From: Tubulanus polymorphus
Lineage: Eukaryota > Nemertea > Palaeonemertea > Tubulaniformes > Tubulanidae
NCBI RefSeq assembly: GCF_964204645.1
Contig: NC_134034.1
Coordinates: forward strand, 312,001 to 372,000
Reading direction: 5' to 3'
Length of the DNA: 60,000 bases
Shown here: piece after piece, positions 47,220 through 57,784 of the stretch
How positions within the stretch are numbered: the stretch's first letter is position 1
How the letters are laid out: every line of letters starts with the position of its first letter
The notes under the pieces: generated by a model
The model's input: only the letters and a program-made list of their open reading frames with translations
What the model was told of the DNA's origin: nothing
Database searches by the model: none
Made by a program: the position numbers and the translations under genes

Positions 47220-47846
47220 CTGCAATGTAAAAACAATCTTATAAAAATCAAGAAAATCGAAAATTATTGACTCTAAGAAATAGCTAAATCGAGTTTCTAT
47301 TAAGTAATAATAATAATTAACGTTAAATTATTGGGTATCATAATTTTCTAAATATTAAATATAGAAGCCACCAGAATTAAGTTGAACGACGCTTCGAATG
47401 AAAGGTTTCTATGGATTCGAGTCATGGTTGAATAGACTGAGCTGTCTGTGTATTACACCTAGGCATGTCAACTAGCCGCTTTAGCGCGTCGATTTGAACA
47501 CCATATAAACTGATTCCGAAAATTTCATAAATAAATTGTATAGTTTCCTCAATAAAATCACAATAACGTCTTCATTATTACGAGAGCGAAATTGCAAATC
47601 AAATGTTGTAATTTACTTCTAAATGTTAAAAACACCATTTGGACAATTTAGAGCAAAAGGAACGTCAAAATGGAAATGTCATAATTAAACACCTATATAA
47701 TATAACCCGAACTTTCGGAACTATTGAAATTGTCTTACATAAAGCCGTATGCGAAACTTAAGGTCTATATGTAAAAAATTTACAAGTAAGATTGATAAAT
47801 AGATTTGATCGAAAGAATTAAATAAAATGGATGACGTTTTGCTTAC

Positions 47847-47866
47847 CTGAAAATGGCCGAACTGGA
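47847..47866 (-). other. Pro-rich gene exon 1 (non-coding leader, putative)
   Basis: ATTTTCAG|GTAAGC is a strong donor about 45 bp downstream of a TATA box, with an acceptor at 47220 in the next exon. The exact start site is unknown. Confidence 0.5.
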
Positions 47867-47888
47867 AAGAGGGATCAGCTGACCTGAG

Positions 47889-47913
47889 TTTTTATACCAA
47901 CAGTGTGACGTCA
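47889..47913 (-). promoter_or_regulatory. TATA box and CRE of the Pro-rich gene
   Basis: TATAAAAAC on the minus strand (47888-47896), with a perfect TGACGTCA palindrome at 47906-47913 some ten bases upstream. A second TATAAAAG at 47168-47175 could serve an alternative start. Confidence 0.6.
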
Positions 47914-48183
47914 CTGATCCTGGCCAATGAGAAGTACCAATATTACCGCCAAGTTTAGAAAATCATTTTCTGGTGGGATTCGAACCTGATCAACGCCACA
48001 AAAAATTCCATTTGGTTCGAATACACGCAAATTCAATTAATATTCCACTGATGTGTCCTCAGTTTACCCCAGTTATCTGTTTAACTTAATCTGTTTGACA
48101 AACTGTTTAAGATGCATTCTGAAAATCGATTTTAAGCAAACTGAACACATACGAAATCACATACGAGACAAACTTACACACAC

Positions 48184-48256
48184 CGATATATGGTCTAGTG
48201 GTTAGAAATCTCGCCTGGAACACCGGAGACCACAGTTTCGAGTCCTGTCGGCTCGC
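48184..48256 (+). repeat. tRNA-like sequence (pseudogene or SINE head)
   Basis: Box A-like TGGTCTAGTGGTTAGAAATC and box B-like GTTTCGAGTCC, with a possible T-stem ACAG/CTGT and a following T-run that could end Pol III transcription. The acceptor stem does not pair (CGATATA against GGCTCGC), so this is not a working tRNA. Confidence 0.55.
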
Positions 48257-48835
48257 TTTTTTATTTCACAGGACTTGGTAATTTGCCCCAAGTCTGTTTC
48301 TTTTTTTTCGATGTTTCAGATTGTGATGAGGGGTGGCCTACTCGGTGATATTGATTTGAAGATGAAATATGTACGGAGATGTTTCAGATGACGGATGTAA
48401 TTTCAGAGGGTATAATTTGAAACGTCAATAACAGTAGCCCAATAGTACGATAACCACACTCAAACTTGGTGAACGGATAGTGACGATGATCTCTAGGGTG
48501 AGATCGAAACTTCGTGTATTTTATATATTTTAAATTGTTCGAATAAATAAATTCTTGATTTTAAAATTCTTTTAATCTGTAGATAGTGGGTTTTTATCTC
48601 ATTAACAGTAGCCCAAATTTGTGATCGGTAGTGTGAGTGAGTGAACCCTGTGATGGCTCTCACTCTTAATTACGAATCTATTCAATTCTTATTCAGTTCA
48701 TACAGTCGGTTTCTTACTGTTGGGAGCTGCCCCTTTGCGTATCTGAGCGGTAAATTTGGAACTAACTGATAGTTCAAATTTCCTACTGCGGCGCGCGAGT
48801 AATGAGTTAGTTCATTCACAGTCAACCTGTACATC

Positions 48836-48965
48836 CTCTCAGCATCAGGACCACTCTGAATCAGCGTCAATTACGGGTTCGAACCCGGGACACCCCTGTA
48901 CATCCTCCGTTTAGCATTATAGGACCACACTCTGAATCAGTATCAGTAATTACTGGGTTTGAACC
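48836..48965 (+). repeat. SINE-like fragments, two copies
   Basis: AGCATCAGGACCACTCTGAA then GGGTTCGAACCCGGGACACC, repeated in diverged form ending ACTGGGTTTGAACC. A related copy is at 18155-18240. Confidence 0.6.
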
Positions 48966-49109
48966 AACATACTAGCAGAATGTGACTGGACTTGGAATGG
49001 AAGAGAAGTAATAGTCTAGGCTCAGCAACCAGTCAAGGGATAGTACAGTCGTTCTGCGATTGTACTCGTTTTCACCGAAGTCTGATAACGACTGATACCA
49101 GAGTTTACG

Positions 49110-49143
49110 CACGTGGTTATGTTATTATTTATATATGACGTCA
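49110..49143 (+). promoter_or_regulatory. VPS16 promoter elements: E-box and CRE
   Basis: CACGTG at 49110-49115 and TGACGTCA at 49136-49143, 160-190 bp upstream of the ATG. TFEB-type factors bind CACGTG in lysosomal (CLEAR) promoters of vertebrates, which would suit VPS16, but the flanks match the CLEAR consensus poorly. No TATA box. Confidence 0.45.
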
Positions 49144-49301
49144 TTGACAAATTCTTCTTGGCACGACAACCGTGTGTATGCGCATGTGCGACGCATTTGA
49201 CTATTAGCGATTGACGAATAGCAAATGACGAATAGCGAATGACGAATGATGATGTCCCTGCAGGTATTCGGTCCGATTCCGTGTTTTAATGCATATTCAA
49301 C

Positions 49302-49378
49302 ATGGCGTCGTTTATGATGGGTGAAGATTACGATTCACCGACTGCCGATTGGGATCCGCTGGGAAATGATTTTTACAG
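49302..49378 (+). CDS. VPS16: VPS16 exon 1
   Basis: [20 protein letters not shown] then GNDFYR, donor ACAG|GTTTAA, phase 2. Human VPS16 starts with a similar TANWNPLGDSAFYRK. Confidence 0.88.
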
Positions 49379-52300
49379 GTTTAACCGCATTATTCAGAAA
49401 TTTCTATATTTATTGTGTATACGTCATAGATCTGTGCGTGAGACGTATCAATTCATGACGCCTGTCAGATCAGCAGACAAGTCATCGACACCTTTTAAAT
49501 TGTTTTTTTTTTTTAGTTTGACAGCTAGCTCTTATTAGGGCCTTAAGGTCCTACTAAGTTTAGTTACTTCTCTTCCATTCCAAGTTCCAGTCACATTCTG
49601 CCAGCCCATCCATTAACTGGATTTCACCCAGTCATATCATGACACGAGACGATAGGGCCGGAGATGCACCATCCTCGCTTGCTAATCATTGCGGTCAGAC
49701 AATTAAACCCTGGCAAGCAAGTATTGAGCTGCGTAATAAGACCCTTTAAAAATTCAGTACTACTGTATGTAGGGGTAGCAGGTAGCGTCAGAGTAGCGCC
49801 CGCAGAGGGGGTTTCTAATCTGGGGGGTTAACTGTTGTTTTCTTATTCCGACGCCTAGGTCTGACCGCAGGGGCCTGACAAAATAAATTTTCGATCCCAT
49901 TATCCTAGGTGCTATTTTATTTATCTAGAATAGCGCTGTCAATGTTCGCCTGTTGAAAGGCTACGAGGGTTTTTTTATGATGATGCAATTTTTGTAGGAA
50001 ATTCGAACTGTACAATTTTGGGACGGCCTGGACGCAAGAGGTCAATTTAGATCGTTATAAAATCACAGCCGCCAATTATGGAGGACCGATCGGTAAGATT
50101 GAATTCTCGTCTTCCCGCACGCCGGGGGGGGAGGCTGCCGTCGATCTCGTATTGACATTGTTATGTATCGATATTTTCAGCTGTACTGCGAGATACTGCC
50201 AGATTCTCGACAGTTCCCAGTAATACGAAACCGGTCATCCTCATCTATACGTCGTCCGGGCAACTGATCGCTCAAAAACGGGTAACGCTAAAAAAAAATT
50301 TGAGAAATTGGCTGTGAGAAAAATGTTTAGGTTTTAGGTTTTAGGTCTTTATACTCACAGATTCCACTGAATTAAATGGTTTAAAATAAGTACCGATTTA
50401 GGGGCAGTCGACATGAATTGGGATATGAAAGTGATGCAGACACTCCTTGAAATATGAAATTTTCTCCTTGAAAACTCCTTGAATTCTGGAATGACTGATG
50501 TGTAGGGACCCTGATTATTTTTTTTCGGTTGTAGTGGACTAGTGGTACTATTCTCGAGCTCGGCTGGTCCACTTCGGAGGAATAGTTGTGTTGCCAGGAC
50601 AACGGAAGCGTTTTAATACACAACATGTACGGAGTTTACCAACGCACTTTCTCTATGGGTCAGGTACGATAAAGACGATATCATATAGGGTATGATATAA
50701 TATTGAGGTAGGCCCTATATGATGCAATGGTGGATCTGGGAAAGTTGGAAGGCATTGTCGCGTTAAGAGCAGCCATTTCAATGTATTCTTCAAGCGGGGA
50801 CCCTCCCTCGGTGTTGATATATTTTTGAAGAAATACACCCTAAAAGCATCCTCGCTTGCCAGGGGTCCGGTATCACTCCCGAACTCGCTTCCACCAGCCC
50901 CCTGGCCTCACGAAGCGTGATTTCATTACTGGCGCTGTTGCGCGTGACGTCATATATCGATTTGCGAAATACTTCCTTGTTCGGTAAAACGTTCGCTGAT
51001 TGGACAATTTAACGGGAAAACCAACAGAAGTCTACTGTCGGTTTGTTACAAGCGCTGTGATTGGTACGACCGGATTCTGGTCGGCTAGTAACGACTCCCA
51101 ACGACTCGTGAGGTCAAGGGGTTCGGGGAACAGCTTAAGCGTAGTGGGTTCGAATCCCTTGACGGGTGAAGACGCCCTAAAAGATGCCGATTCAGATAGA
51201 ATGAGTGTAAAATTTGCAGGTTTTGATGATGAAAAGGGCAACTTCAATAGGAAAACAGGGGTCGCGACCCTGACAGATATTATATATAAACAGGGGTCGG
51301 GACTCTGAGAGATATGATATATGATAAATTGTATGATATATAATATGATATATGTTATCATATATGATAGGATATGATATGATAAATGATACGATATATG
51401 ATATGATATATATGGTATAAGATATGATGATGCGATGTTTGATGATATGATACGTAGTGCTGTTTTTAGCGACCGTTCAGGTAATTGTGTTTGTTGTTTG
51501 TTTGCAGGCAGCGATGGATATGAAAGTGATCGATTGTAAGTTTTTCAACAGCTACAACGGAACGGGACTCGCCGTCATCACCGCTAATTATCGAATATTC
51601 GTCGTGAACAACATCGATGATCCGAGAATTCGCAAAATGGCCGACATTCCCGGTAGGTTTCTTCATCGGTTTTAATTCTCTACGTCGGCAGTTGAGTTCA
51701 CCATATAAACAGGGTGGTGCCACTACCTGGAAATCAAAGAAAGGTCGGGGAAATTTCTTAGAGGACTTCAAAAAAGTCAGGGAATAGTGGGAAGAACTTT
51801 GGAAAAAAGCTAAGTCAGGGAAATTTGTTGAGATTGGTAGATCGCGTGTGAAATCAAACAGTTTCCGCCTATATCTTACGTGTTTGACTGTGTTACTTGA
51901 TTGGATTCTTGGCAGATCAAGTCAAACCATGTACATGTCAAGGAATAGTCGGGGGAAGTCAAGTCAAATAGAACTGGCCACCCTACATATTACTGGCACT
52001 ATTTGAGGGATGATATTTTGGACTGTATTATGGATTGTTGCGTTGTAGGTTTAGATCGTGCGCCGAGCAGTTGGACTATTATAAATCACGATCGTCAGGC
52101 TCGAGTGCTCGTGGCTAAAGACGCGCTGCTTTATTCCCTGGATCACGGCGGACAACATCAGGACCTCGTACGTAAATACATCGAATTATCAATTCCTGAA
52201 GAATTTCCATTTAGATTCTGAAACCGCTCGCATAGTTGTGAGTTCAGATTTGATTAACTGAAAATGAACTGATTTCAACTTTGTGTAGTCAAATTTAACC

Positions 52301-55300
52301 CAAGGTTGTTCAGATCAGGGTATTCTGGATTTATTTTAACCTGTAGAGAATTCTGAATGTTTTCTTGCTGGTGACGACTGACACAAGGAATATCTTATAA
52401 TTTACTTAGGGAATTTGAATTTTTGGTGTCATGTTTTTCTTGCTGGTGATGAGTGGCACAAGGAATATCTTATAATGAGAGAATATCTGAGAATTTAATC
52501 AGGGAATTTTTGGTCAAGGATCAGGAAAATATCGGGGAATTTTAGATCTGTAAGAACCCTGTTAACCGAGACTGCGGAACTGGGTCCGGGATATTCTCTG
52601 CTGGCAGTCAAACATTTACTATATTATAACACTTGTATTTTCAGTGTCCACACTTACAGAATCAGCCGAATGCGTTCGTAGAAATGGCGACGTCTTTCAA
52701 TAATCGATTTCTAGCGTTGTATACGGATACCGGTACGTTGTGGATCGGTCGTTGCGATTTACAGACGGTCTCGTGCGAATTCGACACCGGACGCACGACT
52801 AAACCTAAACAGCTTTCATGGTTAGTATCACGTACTACCTTGTACCTTGGAGCGGGTTTTATGTAGACTGTTAACGACTAAACCCCGTGTTTAACTCATT
52901 TTCAATTGAGTTAACCCGGGGTTAAGGTTGATACCAGTCTATTAAACCAACCTGTGGCCCGTTGCTCAAAAGTTAACTAACTTTTGAGCAACCGGCCCCT
53001 GGACTGGCAGCTTATCCCTGTGACCAGTTGAGAGACTATGTTTACATTTCACCCGATTAACGATCAGTGAAATACTTTCATGAAAAAGTCATTAAACCAT
53101 CGATGAAACTCGCTATAATAGTTGATTCAACGTTTCGACTTTATCCTAAGTAGTCATTTGCATGGATACTTCAGGAGTTCTAGTTCTAGTTCTAGGAGAT
53201 ATTTGTACAGTCCAGAACAGATGAATAAGATGTGATACAAACTAGGGATGATACACAGCATGAAAACAACAGTTATAAACTAAACAAATTTAAAGCTGAG
53301 CATACGAGGGGGGCCCTTATTCATTTAATTCTTAATTTTTAGCCTGGGAAAAAAACTATCTTTCCCAAAACTGTTCAACGAGCAATTTTACAAATCTTGA
53401 ACCTGAGTGTAGTTACCGTTGTAGGTAGAATTCTAGCGTATGTACGTGTAATTCAGGTGCGGAGGTGGCGCTGTTGTAGCTGTTTGGGACGACGGAATAA
53501 TGATGGTCGTCGGTCATAAAAAAGATAAAATTGAATATTTCTACGAAGGCACGATTCACTTGGTTCCGGAACTCGACGGTATTCGAGTTATCAGTGTCTA
53601 CACGAGTTCATACAAAGAGTTCCCAGTAAGTAGCGGTTCAGCATATTACAGGTTGTAGCCTGTAACCTGCAACTTTTCAGCTCGGGATGTTGTGCCCCAT
53701 CAGTATTGTAGTGCTAAATGAGGACGACCAGTTTCAGAAAGTTAGCTGATAAAAAGTCTAATGTCTGGTGTTTGTATTTCATTTTCAATTAAGAAGTCCT
53801 GAACACATGTGAAGTGTAGACGATCAGTTTTTGAAAGTGTGCTGATCTAATGTCTGATATTTGTATAGTTCATTTTGGTTCTCGAGCTTCCGTGAGACCC
53901 TTATTCTCATACTGTCTGGTTTTGAGCTATTAGCTTCGTAAACAGCAGGCGATCGTGATGAAACTTGAATACGATGTTAGTACGGGGATCTTGTTGTGCA
54001 GTGCAAAGAACGGGCCCAGTGCACCGCCTAGCGGTGGAAGTAGGCACTAAAAACTCTGTGTTTCAGTGACATGAACCATAAGCGATGAACACACGTGAAT
54101 TGATAGTTATCGATCGTACGTTGTTGCAGGTGCTAGCACTGAACACATGTCAACCGTGGAAAATCAGCTCTTGAATCTGCGCTGATAAAATGTCTAATGT
54201 CTGGTGTTTGTAGTTCATTTTCAATTATAGTCTCTTGTGAAATAGTTCTGAACACATGTGAAGTGCGGACGATCAGTTTGATAATTGATGTTATCGTTGC
54301 TGCAGGTGCTAGCGAGGACGTGTTTAAGATCGGATCGATGTGCCCCGGCGCGATGTTGTACGAAGCGTCGAAGCAGTTCCAGCGTAAAAGTCAACACGCC
54401 GATGATTACATCCGTATGATCAAAGACCGTTTAGACGTCGCCGTAGACGAGTGTATCGAGGCAGCCGGACAGGAATTCAATACGTCTAGACAGAAAAGTC
54501 TCCTGAAGGTAACGTGGACCGACTTCTAAAGTTTAATTCGTTGATTTTACTTAAATTCTGAATAAAAAAATACGGCGGGTGGCACCGCTGACCTGGAAAA
54601 CTCAGGGAATCCTGAAAAATCTAGATAAAATCGGGGAAAGCTCAGGAAATTTGACAAATTTTTCTAAAATACCTGGAAAACTTGGGGAAGTCGGATAATG
54701 CTATCGACCGTGTGCTTCTTTATCAATACGTGATTCAATGAAAAATGAATGAATTGTAAATATTTTAAACCTAGAAATTTCTCTGATTTACTCAGAGGAA
54801 ATTTTGTGTAATCACATGGAAAAATCAGGAAAAACTCAGGGGATTTGTAAATTGGCAGTAAGTGGCGCCACCCTGTATTGAAATTTCTCGTTAGAATTTA
54901 CCATACCGGTAGGTCGAAGAAAAGGGCAGTTTAATGATGTCATTCGGGAATTTATTGTTGGTCGCCATGGTTTTCGGAATGATTAATTTCGATGTGGTTT
55001 ATTTTCAGGCGGCGTCGTTCGGTAAATGTTTTTTGACCGATATGCGACCGGAATCGTTCGTGAACATGTGTCAGACGTTGCGCGTATTAAACGCGATCCG
55101 AGATTACACTATCGGAATTCCGCTGACGTTCAATCAGTATCTTTTATACGTGAACAACCCTCCTCCCTGTTCCGTGGGTGACACAAAGAACTACAGCAGC
55201 CTCAGCTTACCTCGGATCTCTCCGGTTCATGAATTCCACGGCAGACGGAGCAGGGATGGGTCGTTAATACTCTGAATTGGAGTGTGGAAATGTGTATTAT

Positions 55301-57642
55301 ATTGTCAGGCAGGGCAATCAACTCCAGGGTAAACAGAGTCTGGGGGCAGGAGATAATCAGAGGTAGTCAAACTCCAGGGTAAACAGAGTCTGGGGCACGT
55401 GATAGAGGTAATCGACTCCTGGGTTAAACAGAGTCCACTGTTTTGTGCTTTTGTTCCTTAACGCCGGTTTCGTAAAGATTTCAACAGTTAACGATGCGAG
55501 TTCTGATCGACAGATTAATCTATAGACGTCAGTATTATCTGGCGATTAAAATATGTCAATATCAGAAAATCCCCGAACGGGAAGGTGCTAGTCGTATTCT
55601 GGCTCATTGGGCCTGTTTTAAGGTAAAGTAACAAGTGAAATACGATCTACCAGTAAATAGAATGCCTGACCAATAAGAGTCTTGTTTAAATTCACATGGT
55701 CCCTGTGACTTCTCAATTCCGTAAAGACTCATTCTAAAGGCAAAATGCTTTTGAAGGTGCTTGAAACTCCTTTAATTTGAGCAAAATGCCTGAAACTCCT
55801 TTAAAAATCCTTCTTCAATTTTGAGAAATAGGCAATTAGAGATTGTTTTCTAGTTTTTAGTTGTACATGAACTTTGCCTAAATCGGTAGAGTTGGGATTT
55901 GTTTTTGTTGTTGGGATTATTTACTAAGGGAGATTCTTTTGTTGTAGTGAATATTGAAATCATATTTAAAGAATATTGAAATGATTTTCAAGAGATCTCA
56001 GATTGGGGTTGAATAACGAATTGAGTATTGATTTTCTAGGTGCAGCAGACGGACGTCCCTGATGAACAGATCGCTCAGGCGATCGCGAATAAATTAGGAC
56101 ACTCCGGGCGTGTCGTACTGCGAGATCGCGAATAAAGCCATCGACTTCCACCGCAAAGATTTAGCCATCAGGGTAAAGACATAGACAGAATAACCTCGTG
56201 GAACCACAGACTGATTCTTGTCTAATATTTGTTCGAACGTTTAGCTTTTAGATTTCGAGCCGAAAGCCGCCGAACAGGTTCCGTTATTGATGCGATTGGA
56301 TCGATATAAACTGGCGATGTTGAAAGGCATTGAAAGCGGTGATAGTGACTTGGGTAAGTTTCAAAGCCAGCAGAAACCAAGTTCCGCGGTTCCCAGTTCT
56401 AAAGTTCAGCATCCAGTTCCGCAGCTGTGGAACTGTGAAACAGGGTTCTGAACTGTAACAACATTTATTGTAAATTCTCATTTCCTTAGTTTTCTGTGTA
56501 TTTCAGTTTACACTGTACTGCTGCATCTGAAGGATAGTTTACCTCTATCGGAGTTTTTAATGTCAATCAGAGATCACCCGGTCGCGTACGGGTTATACCA
56601 GCAGGTAACTCACCAACCAATCACATTTAACAGTCTGGTAATCTCTGGTTATACGGGTTGCACAGTTCCGGTTCAGATTCATTCTTAAATTGAATATGAA
56701 CGTGTTTCAATTCTTGAGTCAAACTTCAACAACGCGACTTACTCTCAGCGGCGGGCCAAAATTTCACTCGCAAAACAGTGGAATTGTGTCGCGAGTTAGT
56801 TTTGAATAATACCCTTAAAACTTTCAGTACTGTTGGCAACAAAATCCGAAGATGTTACAAGATTTATATTACCAGGAAGATAATTACTTGGAAGAGGCGG
56901 CATGTAGAATAATAGAGAGTTACAGTGAAGAGGTAAGACATGGGGTCGCAGCGGGGATAGCAGTAAAACATACACAGCTATCAGCCTGCCATCTGTACAC
57001 ACCAACCTCAGTCGTTCGACAGACGTTCACCATTTTCCCAAAACATGCTCGTCCAGGCGTCGCCCCAACCCGTGGTAGTACCCCAAGGGTTTCAGTTGCT
57101 CAAAAGTTGGTTAAAGGTAACCGGCGGATAGATACCATAGTAACAATGAACTGATTACTGTCACTTTGTCATCTATCCACTGGTGAACTCTAAGCAACTT
57201 GAGCAACTGCATGCCCTGGAGACAGTCGCTTGAAAGTTGGTTAAAGATGAGCAGTCGACAGATATCATAGTAACAATGAACTTTTAATTGTCACTATGTC
57301 AACTATCACTGGTTAACTCTTTTCTATCTTTGAATATGAATTAGGGTGTCATGTCTAAACCATCAAGTTTAGACAAGACGTTCACCACATGTGTTCGTCT
57401 AGACTTCGCCATTCAAAAGGCGATTGTCTGAGGGGGTGGGTACGCGCAGCTGATTGACAGCTGCAATAGACGGTTCTTTCTCACAGGGTCGGGTACAGGA
57501 ATAAATCTTTCCATTCAAGGGGTCGGGGTAAATCTATCACTGAATCGGTTTCTATGATTTGTAGAGATTGGATGCGAGAATTTCGTGTTTGAATTCGGCG
57601 AACGAATCGTTTACGAAAGCTAGAGACGATTTCGCGGCTAAA
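49302..57642 (+). CDS. VPS16: VPS16 (HOPS/CORVET core subunit), 16 exons in window, with coding lesions
   Basis: Encodes VPS16, a core subunit of the HOPS and CORVET complexes, which tether endosomes and lysosomes and, through VPS33, assist SNARE-mediated fusion. Recognised from [20 protein letters not shown] at the start, then [76 protein letters not shown] and [14 protein letters not shown]-type segments in the order of the animal protein: an N-terminal beta-propeller, then alpha-solenoid. Sixteen exons give about 671 codons; human VPS16 has 839, so the C-terminus is beyond what I can see. Three defects stand out: TAG at codon 108 in exon 4, a phase mismatch between exons 8 and 9, and a frameshift in exon 12. 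The first seven joints and those from exon 13 on are in phase. It may be a decaying copy, a mutant allele or an assembly with errors. Confidence 0.88.
49998..50092 (+). CDS. VPS16: VPS16 exon 2
   Basis: [20 protein letters not shown] and [11 protein letters not shown], phases 2 to 1. Corresponds to human KYELYSMDW and AAPYGGPIAL. Confidence 0.88.
50181..50281 (+). CDS. VPS16: VPS16 exon 3
   Basis: [20 protein letters not shown] and [14 protein letters not shown]: a propeller blade, phase 1 to phase 0. Confidence 0.86.
50535..50663 (+). CDS. VPS16: VPS16 exon 4, with in-frame TAG
   Basis: [16 protein letters not shown], then TAG at 50583-50585, then [20 protein letters not shown] and TFSMGQ in the same frame. 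The position aligns with a Leu in human VPS16 (GWSAEEELLCVQ), so one base change from TTG would explain it. The splice sites are intact. Confidence 0.86.
50945..50952. promoter_or_regulatory. CRE palindrome in VPS16 intron 4
   Basis: A perfect TGACGTCA in an intron. It may be chance, or an internal enhancer. Confidence 0.3.
51083..51175 (+). repeat. tRNA-like SINE fragment in VPS16 intron 4
   Basis: CTCGTGAGGTCAAGGGGTTC and a box B-like GTGGGTTCGAATCCCTTGAC. No acceptor stem. Confidence 0.45.
51508..51652 (+). CDS. VPS16: VPS16 exon 5
   Basis: [40 protein letters not shown] and MADIP, phase 0 to phase 1. Matches human DARIF...GSGVAILTGAHRF. Confidence 0.88.
51710..51984. mobile_element. hAT-like MITE (CAGGGTGG ends), VPS16 intron 5
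   Basis: Begins CAGGGTGGTGCCACTACCTG and ends TGGCCACCCTA, with GGGGAAATTT and GTCAGGGAAT motifs inside. Same family as 54573-54875. Confidence 0.65.
52049..52167 (+). CDS. VPS16: VPS16 exon 6
   Basis: [20 protein letters not shown] then [20 protein letters not shown], phase 1 to phase 0. A propeller blade equivalent to human APSCWTVL...LLDHAAC. Confidence 0.87.
52365..52515. repeat. Dispersed repeat, two copies, VPS16 intron 6
   Basis: TTTTCTTGCTGGTGA and CACAAGGAATATCTTATAAT occur twice in tandem. The reverse complement occurs twice at 7440-7670. Confidence 0.75.
52645..52820 (+). CDS. VPS16: VPS16 exon 7
   Basis: [20 protein letters not shown] then TGTLWIG, ending KPKQLS with phase 2. 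Corresponds to human [22 protein letters not shown]. Confidence 0.9.
52956..52999. mobile_element. Minimal hairpin of MITE family 2
   Basis: GGCCCGTTGCTCAAAAGTTA directly meets its complement TAACTTTTGAGCAACCGGCC: only the terminal repeats of the family 2 MITE remain. Confidence 0.75.
53457..53625 (+). CDS. VPS16: VPS16 exon 8
   Basis: [20 protein letters not shown], then [20 protein letters not shown] ending KEFP. Phase 2 in, phase 0 out at a strong donor CCA|GTAAGT, which does not fit the next exon. Confidence 0.88.
54306..54508 (+). CDS. VPS16: VPS16 exon 9, acceptor uncertain
   Basis: [40 protein letters not shown] and RQKSLLK. From the best acceptor (TGCTGCAG|GTGCTAGC) the exon is 203 nt, not a multiple of three, although both neighbours are in phase 0. 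Using GCGAG|GAC instead restores the frame but drops about eight residues relative to human. A diverged copy of this acceptor occurs near 54130. Confidence 0.8.
54573..54875. mobile_element. hAT-like MITE, second copy, VPS16 intron 9
   Basis: GGCGGGTGGCACCGCTGACC at the left and GTAAGTGGCGCCACCCTG at the right, with repeated GGAAAACTCAGGGAAT motifs. Confidence 0.68.
55009..55149 (+). CDS. VPS16: VPS16 exon 10
   Basis: [40 protein letters not shown] and NQYLLY; 47 codons, phase 0. The most conserved stretch with human VPS16. Confidence 0.92.
55488..55622 (+). CDS. VPS16: VPS16 exon 11
   Basis: [20 protein letters not shown] then [15 protein letters not shown]; 45 codons, phase 0. Confidence 0.92.
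56040..56172 (+). CDS. VPS16: VPS16 exon 12, frameshifted
   Basis: Begins [20 protein letters not shown] in frame, then must change frame at about 56096 to read [20 protein letters not shown] and DLAIR (human GDTPGVSYSDIAARAY). In the original frame it meets TAA at 56131. The exon is 133 nt where a multiple of three is needed: two bases missing or one extra. Confidence 0.88.
56245..56353 (+). CDS. VPS16: VPS16 exon 13
   Basis: [20 protein letters not shown] then [16 protein letters not shown], phase 0 to phase 1. Matches human LLEYEPRSGEQVPLLLKM...AIESGDTDL. Confidence 0.9.
56507..56604 (+). CDS. VPS16: VPS16 exon 14
   Basis: [20 protein letters not shown] then [13 protein letters not shown], phase 1 to phase 0. 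Confidence 0.88.
56828..56932 (+). CDS. VPS16: VPS16 exon 15
   Basis: [20 protein letters not shown] then [15 protein letters not shown], 35 codons in phase 0. Human has TLKDLYNQDDNHQELG here. Confidence 0.87.
57091..57210. mobile_element. MITE family 2, copy in VPS16 intron 15
   Basis: TTCAGTTGCTCAAAAGTTGG to CTTGAGCAACTGC, interior GATACCATAGTAACAATGAA. Confidence 0.72.
57222..57326. mobile_element. MITE family 2, truncated copy
   Basis: ACAGTCGCTTGAAAGTTGGT at the left and the shared interior TTTTAATTGTCACTATGTCA. The right terminal repeat is lost. Confidence 0.68.
57565..57642 (+). CDS. VPS16: VPS16 exon 16 (last one found)
   Basis: [20 protein letters not shown] then DDFAAK, 26 codons in phase 0, donor AAA|GTAAGT. 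Corresponds to human RIEGRVAAL...FYKAKNEFAAK. I find no further VPS16 exon to base 60000. Confidence 0.85.
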
Positions 57643-57784
57643 GTAAGTTCAAAACTCAAGATAGATTACCGTAATTTCTCCGAGGTTTTGACTTTATGGT
57701 CGAATAGATTACCGTAATTTCTCCGAGGTGTTGATTTTATGGTCAAATGATTGAGTCTAGTCAGTACCCGGTTCCTAGTCATAT

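Larger units (their letters stand above)
47220..49080. other. Upstream region of the Pro-rich gene and spacer before VPS16
   Basis: No other gene seen. Contains the tRNA-like element and the SINE fragments listed separately. Confidence 0.45.

Noticed and set aside
48184-48256. Functional tRNA gene
   Set aside because: Box A and box B are present but the acceptor stem does not pair.
51000-51361. Frames at 51000-51361 as a gene
   Set aside because: They lie in VPS16 intron 4, over tRNA-like and ATATGATATG-repeat DNA, without splice support.
54934-55275. Start of a separate gene at 54934
   Set aside because: The part before 55009 is intron; from there it is VPS16 exon 10.
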